The position numbers and the translations under genes are program-made. 6,192 bases of DNA from Deltaproteobacteria bacterium (lineage in GTDB: Bacteria > Myxococcota_A > UBA9160 > SZUA-336): the NCBI GenBank assembly GCA_030624945.1, contig JAUXJB010000097.1, positions 1 to 6,192 of the forward strand. Direction: 5' to 3'. The notes beneath the pieces are model-generated. The model saw only the letters and a program-made list of their open reading frames with translations. It was not told the DNA's origin and did no database searches. Numbering within the stretch: the first letter of the stretch is position 1; each line of letters begins with the position of its first letter. This document shows, in pieces, positions 1 through 6,190 of this stretch.

Positions 1-654
1 ATCCGTGGACACCACACTGCGCAGCCCACCGGTGGCCGAGTAGAGCGCGGTGAAGGCGTAGATCAAGACGAGCGAGAACAGGTTCGAGGCCGTGCGTATC
101 CAGACATCGGCCGCGTCGGGATCGACGGCGAGGGGGACGCCCACGCTATGCACGAAGCGGACGAGCGGGTCGAAGAGCGCGGGAGGCAGCCACTGATCCC
201 ACATCAGGAATGGCTCCGCGATGCGCGCGGCGGCGATCAGAACCATGGCCAGCACCGCGCAGTTGAAGATCCCGCCGTAGTAGAGGGCCTTGAGTGCCCG
301 AAGCCAGGTGGCGGCGCGCCCTCCGTAACGCAGCTCGCAGAACTCGGCGTCGGTAACGACGCCCGCTCGCCACCATGCGCCAGCCAGTACAAAGCCGAGC
401 AAGAGAAAGGCGATCCCGTAAATCCAGAGCCGCCACAGTGCGAAGACGCCACCCGTGGCGAGGAGCCCCGCCGCCAGCAGTGGCGTGTCCGCGGCGTATT
501 GCGTGGCCGTCATCGAGAGACCGCTGCGCCACGAGGAGAGGCTGCGACCCGCCAGGAAGTACGCACCCAGATCCGTCGATGCCGCGCGCCGTGCGCGCAG
601 TCCCACCGTGAGGCCGTAGACGACGAAGGCCCCGACCAGGACGATATCGATCAT
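1..654 (-). CDS. Sodium:solute symporter (SSS/SLC5 family), N-terminal part, cut by window edge
   Basis: The minus-strand frame from the ATG at 654 stays open for 218 codons to the left edge, with no stop. The product is strongly hydrophobic: a likely first membrane helix at residues 3-19, a second near 44-66, a third near 70-92, a fourth near 125-143 and another near 190-206. SSS-family signatures are visible: YFLAGRSL (32-39), the segment around AADTPLLAAG (54-63) matching the broken helix that lines the Na+/substrate site, TDAEFCELRYGG (101-112), and TALYSATGGLRSVVSTD (202-218). SSS proteins are inner-membrane Na+-coupled importers of sugars, amino acids or other organic solutes; this part does not reveal the substrate. 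The start overlaps the otsAB stop as ATGA, with a GAGG motif just upstream, so it is probably translated in coupling with otsAB. By context I infer a sugar or compatible-solute substrate, but proline- or carboxylate-type transport is not excluded. The C-terminal half lies outside the window. Confidence 0.88.
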   Translation of the reverse strand, partial: MIDIVLVGAFVVYGLTVGLRARRAASTDLGAYFLAGRSLSSWRSGLSMTATQYAADTPLLAAGLLATGGVFALWRLWIYGIAFLLLGFVLAGAWWRAGVVTDAEFCELRYGGRAATWLRALKALYYGGIFNCAVLAMVLIAAARIAEPFLMWDQWLPPALFDPLVRFVHSVGVPLAVDPDAADVWIRTASNLFSLVLIYAFTALYSATGGLRSVVSTD

Positions 655-662
655 TCGCCCTC
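651..662 (-). promoter_or_regulatory. ATGA start/stop overlap with Shine-Dalgarno for the symporter
   Basis: On the minus strand the last codons of otsAB read GAG GGC GAA TGA, and the symporter ATG is formed by the final A of GAA plus TG of the stop, giving ATGA at 654-651. GAGG at 662-659 is a plausible Shine-Dalgarno four bases before that ATG. This arrangement is typical of translational coupling, so the symporter probably depends on otsAB translation and shares its promoter. No separate promoter is visible. Confidence 0.75.
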
Positions 663-2831
663 GGGGCGCTGCGCGAGCCAGCGCAGCAAGGCCTCGACAG
701 ACTCCACATTCGGGATGTGACGCGTCGCTCGCGTGGACATCTCTGCGCTTCCGGCCACCCGGAAGGTGATTCCCATTCCGGCGAGAGCGTTGAACGCGTC
801 CTCATCGGTGTCGTCGTCGCCCGCGTAGATCACGCGAATGCGCTCCGACCAGTTCTGTCCGTAGCGAGCGCGCACCACGTGAAGCACCGCGTGGCCCTTG
901 TCCCAGCCGATCGGAGGGCGCGCTTCGATCGCGCAGTGCGCATCTCGGGGTTGAAAACCGGCTTCCTGGATACGCGCCCGTGCGAGCTCGGCGACGCGAG
1001 CGTGCTGCTCCACCGGCGCGGAACGGTAGTGGACCGTGAGCGAGGGCCCCTTCTCCTCCACCCAGACCCCGGGCGTGCGCATCCGTCCGAGACGACGGGC
1101 CAGCTCCCGCGCGCGATCCGTGAAGTGCACCGCATCCTCGTGCACGAATGGCTCGAGCCCGGGGCCCGTGATCTCGAGCCCGTGATTCCCCGCAAAGGTC
1201 ACTCCCTTGAGGTCGACCATCTTCATGACGTCCTCGAGCGAGCGCCCGCTCACGATCGTCACATCGGTGTCGCGGCGTCGGACGCAATCGGCGAGCGCTG
1301 CGCGCATGGACGAGGAGAACCTTGCTTCCTCGGGGCGCTCGACGATCGGTGTGAGCGTGCCGTCGTAGTCCAGGAACAGCGCCAGCTGACGTCCGTTGAG
1401 GAACCTCGCCAGCCAGGCCTCGAAGTCTCGATCCGTCGGCGGACCCATGGTGTAGTGGGAGCTGCGCGCCGCTTCCAGGAACGAGTCAAGCCAACCGAGC
1501 AGGTTGAACCTGCGCTCCCGTGTGCGCAGCGCGACCATACGATCGGTTCGCTCGGCGAGATCCATCGTGAGCGCGCGGTGCAGGGCCCCGGCGACCGCAT
1601 CGACGTTGTACGGGTTCACCTGGAGCGACTCGTACATGGTCTCCGCAGCGCCCGCCAGACGCGAGAGTACCAGGACTCCCGGGTCCGCTACCTGGGAGGC
1701 CACGTACTCCTTTGCGACCAGGTTCATGCCGTCGCGCAGCGGTGTCACCAGCGCGACGTCCGCATCCCGGTAGAGCGCCGCCAGACGCTCCGGTGAGACG
1801 GATCGGTAGAGGTAGTGGATCGGCGTCCAGCGATGGGTGGCGAAGCGTCCGTTCACCCGGCCGACGAGCTCGTCGATCTCGCGCTTGAGATCCTGGTACT
1901 CGGTCACCTGAGAGCGACTCGGAACGGCGATCTGCACCAGCACGATCCGCTCTCGGTACTCGCGGTGCCGCTCCAGCAGCTCCGCAAAGGCGTGGATACG
2001 CTCCGGTATCCCCTTCGTGTAGTCGAGGCGGTCGACTCCCAGGATGACCTTCTCCGCCGGGCTCTGCGCCTCGGGTGCCAGGCGAGCGCGCCCCTCGAAC
2101 CCCTCGAAATCGATGCCCAGAGGAAACGCGCCGACCTGGATGGTGCGCCCGCCCAGCTCGATCTGATTCGCGGAGCGGTCCACCCGAGCGCCGAGCAACC
2201 TCTCGGCACAGTCGAGCAGGTTCGTGACGTACCCGCCGCAGTGGAGACCGACCAGATCGCAGCACAGGAGTCCGCGAAGCACTTCTCGATCCCAGGGCAG
2301 GATCCGGAAGACGTCGTAAGGGGGAAAGGGGATGTGGAGGAAGAACGCGATGCGCGCCGCAGGTCGCAGCTGCCGCAGGCGCCCGGCGGCCCGGGTGAGG
2401 TGGTAGTCGTGAATCCAGATCAGATCGTCGGGCTTGGCGATCCGGTCGGCTGCCTCGGCAAAGCGCTCGTTCACCGCCTCGTAGTTGTTCCAGTCGCGCC
2501 GGTCGAGTCGCATCCGCTCCGGAAACGAGTGGAACAACGGCCACAACGTGCCGTTCGAGAAGCCGTGATAGTAGTGGCGGACCTCGTTCCGGGTCAGGTT
2601 CAAGGGCTCGAGCCGGTAGGCACTTCGGAACGGCAGTCGCTCCTTCGGCCGGAGGCTGGTGCCGGGCCAGCCGATCCAGGTACCCTCGACCTCCTGCAGG
2701 ATCGGATCCAGGGCGGACACGAGCCCGCCGCTCGAGCGCTCGACTTCCAGTCTCCCCCGCGCCCGCCGGACCGTGACCGGCAGGCGGTTGCTCAGCACGA
2801 CGAGGGAGTTCTGGCGCGCCTGTTCGCTCAT
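651..2831 (-). CDS. otsAB: Bifunctional trehalose-6-phosphate synthase/phosphatase (OtsA-OtsB fusion)
   Basis: This cytoplasmic 726-residue protein should make trehalose in two steps: UDP-glucose plus glucose-6-phosphate to trehalose-6-phosphate, then dephosphorylation. Residues 10 to about 460 are a GT20 synthase. Equivalents of the E. coli OtsA active-site residues are present: R16 (SNRLP), GG 35-36, W52/W55 (WIGWPG), Y88, W97, D142 (IHDYHL), H166 (FLHIPFP), R268 and K273 (VDRLDYTKG), D367 and E375 (RDGMNLVAKEY). After a short linker, residues 482-726 are a HAD-type phosphatase: nucleophile and acid D488/D490 in DYDGTL, S528 in VSGRS, K645 in GWDKG, and GDDDTDED at 671-678. Both halves are full length, so both activities are expected. 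The ATG at 2831 has AGGGAG upstream (2841-2836) and places SNRLP near the N terminus as usual. It is divergent from the GH15 gene and overlaps the symporter downstream by four bases. Separate otsA and otsB genes are the commoner bacterial arrangement; the fusion resembles eukaryotic two-domain TPS proteins and some bacterial ones. Confidence 0.97.
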   Translation of the reverse strand: MSEQARQNSLVVLSNRLPVTVRRARGRLEVERSSGGLVSALDPILQEVEGTWIGWPGTSLRPKERLPFRSAYRLEPLNLTRNEVRHYYHGFSNGTLWPLFHSFPERMRLDRRDWNNYEAVNERFAEAADRIAKPDDLIWIHDYHLTRAAGRLRQLRPAARIAFFLHIPFPPYDVFRILPWDREVLRGLLCCDLVGLHCGGYVTNLLDCAERLLGARVDRSANQIELGGRTIQVGAFPLGIDFEGFEGRARLAPEAQSPAEKVILGVDRLDYTKGIPERIHAFAELLERHREYRERIVLVQIAVPSRSQVTEYQDLKREIDELVGRVNGRFATHRWTPIHYLYRSVSPERLAALYRDADVALVTPLRDGMNLVAKEYVASQVADPGVLVLSRLAGAAETMYESLQVNPYNVDAVAGALHRALTMDLAERTDRMVALRTRERRFNLLGWLDSFLEAARSSHYTMGPPTDRDFEAWLARFLNGRQLALFLDYDGTLTPIVERPEEARFSSSMRAALADCVRRRDTDVTIVSGRSLEDVMKMVDLKGVTFAGNHGLEITGPGLEPFVHEDAVHFTDRARELARRLGRMRTPGVWVEEKGPSLTVHYRSAPVEQHARVAELARARIQEAGFQPRDAHCAIEARPPIGWDKGHAVLHVVRARYGQNWSERIRVIYAGDDDTDEDAFNALAGMGITFRVAGSAEMSTRATRHIPNVESVEALLRWLAQRPEGE

Positions 2832-2835
2832 GTCG

Positions 2836-2841
2836 CTCCCT
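2836..2841 (-). promoter_or_regulatory. Ribosome-binding site of otsAB
   Basis: On the minus strand AGGGAG lies four bases before the ATG at 2831. It supports this start over the in-frame possibilities further inside. It overlaps the palindrome CCCTAGGG. Confidence 0.65.
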
Positions 2842-2854
2842 AGGGTATGCGCAT
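2838..2854. repeat. Two adjacent 8-bp perfect palindromes in the otsAB leader
   Basis: CCCTAGGG at 2838-2845 and ATGCGCAT at 2847-2854 are each perfect palindromes, separated by a single T. The first overlaps the otsAB Shine-Dalgarno. Their position just upstream of otsAB would suit an operator, but each is short and could occur by chance. Confidence 0.35.
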
Positions 2855-2912
2855 GGCACCCGAAGGTAAAACGCCCGGCGCGAGCCCGATCGCCACTCCC
2901 GGGCTACTCTCA

Positions 2913-2933
2913 GCGCCCCTCCGGGAGGAGCGC
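2913..2933 (+). promoter_or_regulatory. 21-bp imperfect dyad enclosing the GH15 gene ribosome-binding site
   Basis: The arms GCGCCCCTCC (2913-2922) and GGAGGAGCGC (2924-2933) are inverted around G2923, with nine of ten positions pairing; the exception is C2917 opposite A2929. The strong Shine-Dalgarno GGGAGGAG (2923-2930) lies in the centre and right arm, nine bases before the ATG at 2940. As RNA, a nine-position stem closing a CGG loop would hide the ribosome-binding site. As DNA it could be an operator. The dyad is seen directly; either role is inference. Confidence 0.5.
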
Positions 2934-2939
2934 ATTGCC

Positions 2940-4727
2940 ATGCAGAGCGATCTGAACCTCGCGGTAATCGGAAACTGCGCCTGGAGCGGTCTGCTGGACC
3001 GCCGCGGAAGCCTCGTGTGGGCCTGCTTCCCGCGCGCTGACGGGGACCCGATCTTCCCCGCGCTCCTCGACGGCGGACCTGGACGCGACGGGGACGGCAC
3101 GTTCACGATCGAGCTCGAGGACCTCGTCCAGAGCGAGCAGAGCTACGAGCAGAACACCGCGATCGTGACGACGACGCTGCGGGATAGGAGTGGGAACGCC
3201 CTGCAGATCCGCGACTTCGCGCCCCGCTTCTTGAACTACGATCGCATGTTCCGCCCCACCACGATGATCCGCCGCGTGATGCCCCTGCAAGGCGACCCTC
3301 GCATCCGGATCATCATCCGGCCGCGCTGCGGGTACGGCGGGGAACGGCCCCAGCGCACGCGTGGGAGCAATCACATCCGTTTCGTGATGCCCGATTTCGC
3401 GCTGCGCCTCACGACGGATGCGCCGGTCTCGTACGTCTACGAGGGAACACCGTTCGTGCTCGAGCGGGAGATCAACATGATCCTGGCACCCGACGAGAGC
3501 CTCACCGGTCCGGTCGGGGCCGTCGCGCGGGATTTCACGGAACGCACACACGACTACTGGAGCGAGTGGTCGCGCACGCTGTCGATACCGTTCGAGTGGC
3601 AAGAGGCCGTCATCCGCGCCGCGATCACGCTCAAGCTCTGCAGCTTCGAGGAGACCGGGGCAATCGTCGCCGCCCTCACGACCTCGATCCCGGAAGCGCC
3701 CGACAGCGGCCGCAACTGGGACTACCGCTTCTGCTGGCTGCGTGACTCCTACTTCGTGATCCAGGCCCTCAATCGACTCGGCGCCACCAAGACGATGGAG
3801 GGGTACCTGGGTTACATCACGAACATCGTCGCCGGGCTGGACGGCCACCTGCAGCCCGTGTACGGCATCGGCCTGGAGACCCGGCTGACCGAGCACACCG
3901 AGCCCAAGCTGGCGGGCTACCGGGGCATGGGTCCCGTTCGCATCGGGAACCAGGCCTGGGAACACACCCAGAACGACGTCTACGGAAGCCTGGTGCTGGC
4001 GGCGACGCAGTCGTTCTTCGACCGCAGGCTGCTGCGCCCGGCCGGCTCGAAGCTCTTCTTCGCGCTCGAACACGTGGGAGCTCAGGCCGTGCAGCGCTGG
4101 AACCAGCCCGATGCGGGGATCTGGGAGCACCGCACGCGTGCGGACGTGCACACGTTCTCGGCCGTGATGTGCTGGGCCACCTGCGAACGCCTCTCGCGCA
4201 TCGGCAGCCACCTGGGGCTGCCGGACCGCAGCGCGCACTGGCAGGCAGAGGCGATGAGTATCCGGAGCGCGATTCTCGAGCAGGCCTGGAGCGAACGCCT
4301 CGGGACCTTCGTCCACTGTCTGGGCGAGGGGGAGGTCGACGCGAGCCTGCTCCAGCTCCACGACCTCGGGTTTCTCGAAGCGGACGATCCGCGCTTCGTC
4401 GGCACGGTCAACGCGGTGGAGCGCGAGCTCCTGCGAGGGGGCCACGTGCAGCGCTACGCGAGGGAGGACGATCTCGGCCGACCGACCACCGCCTTCAACA
4501 TCTGCACCTTCTGGTACATCGAGGCGCTCGCCGCGCTCGGGCGCCGCGAAGAGGCACGCGAGCTCTTCGAGAACATGCTCGGGTGCCGCAGTCACCTGGG
4601 CCTGCTCTCCGAAGATCTCGATCCCGTGGCGGGCGAGCTCTGGGGCAACTTTCCCCAGACCTACTCCATGGTCGGACTGATCAACTCCGCCATGCGTCTC
4701 AGCAAGTCTTGGGAGGACGCGCTCTAG
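2940..4727 (+). CDS. Glycoside hydrolase family 15 enzyme (trehalase/glucoamylase type)
   Basis: This is a 595-residue protein, near usual length for bacterial GH15 enzymes that hydrolyse trehalose or alpha-glucans to glucose. The N terminus, with LNLAVIGNCAW (5-15) and a LVWACFPRADGDPIF stretch (25-39), is typical of this group. It begins a beta-sandwich domain of roughly 200 residues, followed by an (alpha/alpha)6 barrel. Barrel motifs are NWDYRFCWLRDS (259-270), GNQAWEHTQNDVYG (336-349), GIWEHRT (393-399) with E396 the likely general acid, and GLLSEDLDP (554-562) with E558 the likely base, then GNFPQTYS (569-576). No signal peptide is seen, so it is probably cytoplasmic. I chose the ATG at 2940 because GGGAGGAG lies nine bases upstream and the family's N terminus starts there; an in-frame ATG at 2847 would add 31 low-complexity residues with no homology-like features. 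Its location beside otsAB favours trehalose as substrate, as in mycobacterial GH15 trehalase, but glucoamylase or isomalto-dextranase-like activity remains possible. Confidence 0.93.
   Translation: MQSDLNLAVIGNCAWSGLLDRRGSLVWACFPRADGDPIFPALLDGGPGRDGDGTFTIELEDLVQSEQSYEQNTAIVTTTLRDRSGNALQIRDFAPRFLNYDRMFRPTTMIRRVMPLQGDPRIRIIIRPRCGYGGERPQRTRGSNHIRFVMPDFALRLTTDAPVSYVYEGTPFVLEREINMILAPDESLTGPVGAVARDFTERTHDYWSEWSRTLSIPFEWQEAVIRAAITLKLCSFEETGAIVAALTTSIPEAPDSGRNWDYRFCWLRDSYFVIQALNRLGATKTMEGYLGYITNIVAGLDGHLQPVYGIGLETRLTEHTEPKLAGYRGMGPVRIGNQAWEHTQNDVYGSLVLAATQSFFDRRLLRPAGSKLFFALEHVGAQAVQRWNQPDAGIWEHRTRADVHTFSAVMCWATCERLSRIGSHLGLPDRSAHWQAEAMSIRSAILEQAWSERLGTFVHCLGEGEVDASLLQLHDLGFLEADDPRFVGTVNAVERELLRGGHVQRYAREDDLGRPTTAFNICTFWYIEALAALGRREEARELFENMLGCRSHLGLLSEDLDPVAGELWGNFPQTYSMVGLINSAMRLSKSWEDAL
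4724..4727. other. Shared CTAG: overlapping stop codons of convergent genes
   Basis: The palindrome CTAG supplies TAG at 4725-4727 to the rightward GH15 gene and TAG at 4726-4724 to the leftward GH65 gene. There is no intergenic space for a terminator, so each transcript must end inside the other gene or read through it antisense. Confidence 0.9.
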
Positions 4728-6190
4728 GCGCGCCCTCGGAGTGCGAACTCGCGCGCATCTCCGGGACGGAAGATCTCCACCTCGCCGCGGAAGCCCACCT
4801 TCGCCTCCTGGTCGGCGCCGCGCTCGTAGGTGACGCGCATGCGATCCGGAGTCACGTCGAGCTGGAACCAGCGGCCCCGATAGCGTAGCCCCAGCCGCAG
4901 GTGCCGGATCGGATCCGGGAGCCGCGGGTTCAGCCACAAAACATCCCCCCGTGTCTCCACGCCCGTGTAGCAGCGCTGCGCGATGTCCAGCGTGCTCGCC
5001 ATCGCGCCCAGGTGGATCCCTTCCGCCGTCGTTCCGCCCTGTACGCCCTCCACGTCGCTCTCGATGGCCTCCCGGTAGTATTCCCAGGAGCGCTCGCGGT
5101 CCGAGCGCGAGAGCACCCACGCGTGCACGACCCTGCTCAGCGTCGATCCGTGGGATGTACGGGCCAGGTAGTAGTCCACGTTCCCGGGGATCACAGCGGG
5201 ATCGAAGTCGTACCCGAGTCGTTCGAAGATCGTCTCCAGCTCTTCCGCCGAGAACAGATAGAAGAGCATCAGGACATCGGCCTGCTTGGCGACCTTGTAG
5301 CAGTTCACCGAGTCACCCTCCGCCTCGAGAATGCGATCGAGACGACGGAGGTCGCCGTACTTCTCGCGGTAGGCGTCCCAGTCGAGCTCCGCGAGCTCCG
5401 CGTAACCCTCGAACTGACTGATGATGCCGTCGCCGTGGAACGGCACGTAGAGCTTGCCGCCGATCTCCTTCCAGCTCGAGAGCTCGTCCTGCGACAGGTC
5501 CAGGAGCGTGAAGAGCTCGTCCCTGCGCGCCTCGGACAGCAGTTCCATCACATCGAGTGCGCGGTGCAGGCACCATGCCGCCATGACGTTCGTATAGGCG
5601 TTGTTGCGGAGACCCGCCTGCTCGGTTCCCGGGTAGCCGTCGTGGAACTCGTCGGGGCCCATCACACCGTGTATCTCGTAACGACCCCGCCCCTCGCTGC
5701 GATGGGCGATGCTCTCCCAGAAGCGCGCGATAACCAGGATCATCTCTGCCCCGTAGAACAGCAGGAACTCGCGGTCCTCCGTAGCCTCGTAGTACTTCCA
5801 GACGTTGTAGACAACGGCGGCGTTGATGTGGCGCTGTCTTCGGCTGTTGTCCGGTAGCCAGCGCCCGGACAGGGGGTTCAGGTGCACGCGCTGGCTCTCC
5901 TCGCGCCCGTCGCTCCCGCTCTGCCAGGGGTACATCGCGCCGCGGAAGCCCGCCTCTTCCGCCAGGCGACGCGCGGCCGGCAGACGCCGGTAGCGGTACA
6001 TCAACAGCCCCCGCGTGATCTCCGGAAACCGCATGTTCAAGAATGGGAACATGAATACCTCGTCCCAGAACACGTGGCCGCGATAGGCCTCGCCGTGCAG
6101 CCCACGGGCGGGAATTCCGGCGTCGAGATCGGTGGTGTGGAGGGAAGCCGTCTGCAGCAGATGAAAGATGTGCAGGCGCAGCAGGATCTG
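4724..6190 (-). CDS. Glycoside hydrolase family 65 disaccharide phosphorylase-like enzyme, C-terminal part, cut by window edge
   Basis: The minus-strand frame is open from the right edge to the TAG at 4724: 488 residues of an enzyme that is usually about 750-800. The missing part is the N-terminal beta-sandwich and linker. A GTG at 6073 is internal, inside GHVFWDEVF, and is not the start. GH65 enzymes typically use phosphate to split trehalose, maltose, kojibiose or nigerose, releasing beta-glucose-1-phosphate; a few hydrolyse. Motifs in fragment numbering: ARGLHGEAYRGHVFWDEVF (28-46), PWQSGSDGREE (88-98), GPDEFHDGYP (178-187) with E181 the likely general acid, NNAYTN (196-201), KQAD (302-305), SHGSTLS (346-352) matching the phosphate-binding loop, and GGTTAEGIHLGAMAST (385-400). 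A small C-terminal beta domain follows. The intact SHGSTLS loop favours phosphorolysis over hydrolysis. Substrate cannot be read; trehalose is favoured only by the neighbours. A beta-phosphoglucomutase gene often accompanies this family and may lie beyond the right edge. Confidence 0.92.
   Translation of the reverse strand, partial: QILLRLHIFHLLQTASLHTTDLDAGIPARGLHGEAYRGHVFWDEVFMFPFLNMRFPEITRGLLMYRYRRLPAARRLAEEAGFRGAMYPWQSGSDGREESQRVHLNPLSGRWLPDNSRRQRHINAAVVYNVWKYYEATEDREFLLFYGAEMILVIARFWESIAHRSEGRGRYEIHGVMGPDEFHDGYPGTEQAGLRNNAYTNVMAAWCLHRALDVMELLSEARRDELFTLLDLSQDELSSWKEIGGKLYVPFHGDGIISQFEGYAELAELDWDAYREKYGDLRRLDRILEAEGDSVNCYKVAKQADVLMLFYLFSAEELETIFERLGYDFDPAVIPGNVDYYLARTSHGSTLSRVVHAWVLSRSDRERSWEYYREAIESDVEGVQGGTTAEGIHLGAMASTLDIAQRCYTGVETRGDVLWLNPRLPDPIRHLRLGLRYRGRWFQLDVTPDRMRVTYERGADQEAKVGFRGEVEIFRPGDAREFALRGRA

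Larger units (their letters stand above)
2832..2939. promoter_or_regulatory. Divergent intergenic control region between otsAB and the GH15 gene
   Basis: These 108 bases separate two divergent starts and must carry or adjoin the promoters of both transcripts. I find no convincing sigma-70 -35/-10 pair on either strand. The best leftward match, TTTACC followed 15 bases later by CATACC, is weak and lies too close to the start. The region is dense in dyads: CCCTAGGG (2838-2845), ATGCGCAT (2847-2854), AGCCCG/CGGGCT arms (2883-2888 and 2900-2905), and a 21-bp imperfect dyad (2913-2933). A shared regulator acting here would control both synthesis and the divergent hydrolase, but that is inference. 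Confidence 0.5.

Noticed and set aside
146..805. A 219-codon minus-strand frame across the symporter/otsAB junction.
   Set aside because: It is out of frame with both real genes and Arg-rich. The open frame starting at 654 gives a hydrophobic product with clear SSS motifs instead.
148..2843. Plus-strand open frames at 148-720, 717-1796 and 1815-2843.
   Set aside because: All are antisense to the symporter and otsAB genes, with charged, repetitive compositions and no family resemblance.
1486..2859. A 457-codon minus-strand frame overlapping otsAB.
   Set aside because: It is the +1/+2 shadow of the otsAB coding sequence, low-complexity and rich in Arg, Pro and Gly, whereas the otsAB frame carries all the family motifs.
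2843..2873. TTTACC/CATACC on the minus strand as a sigma-70 promoter for otsAB.
   Set aside because: Poor consensus match, a 15-base spacer, and the -10-like element lies only about a dozen bases from the ATG, overlapping the ribosome-binding region.
2883..2905. AGCCCG/CGGGCT inverted repeat as a terminator or regulatory hairpin.
   Set aside because: Only a six-base stem with an 11-base loop in GC-rich DNA, no following T-run, and no gene ends here. It is likely chance.
2847..2939. Upstream in-frame ATG at 2847 as start of the GH15 protein.
   Set aside because: It would add 31 residues without family resemblance, lacks a good Shine-Dalgarno, and would make the strong GGGAGGAG before 2940 coding sequence.
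2910..5120. A 736-codon open frame on the minus strand, antisense to the whole GH15 gene and running through part of GH65 in another frame.
   Set aside because: It lies opposite a clearly recognisable GH15 enzyme and in the wrong frame of GH65. Its translation is Arg/Ala/Val-rich with no recognisable family motif. Long antisense open frames are expected in high-GC DNA.
4724..6073. GTG at 6073 as the start of the GH65 protein.
   Set aside because: It falls inside the conserved GHVFWDEVF motif, and the frame stays open with GH65-like sequence up to the right edge.
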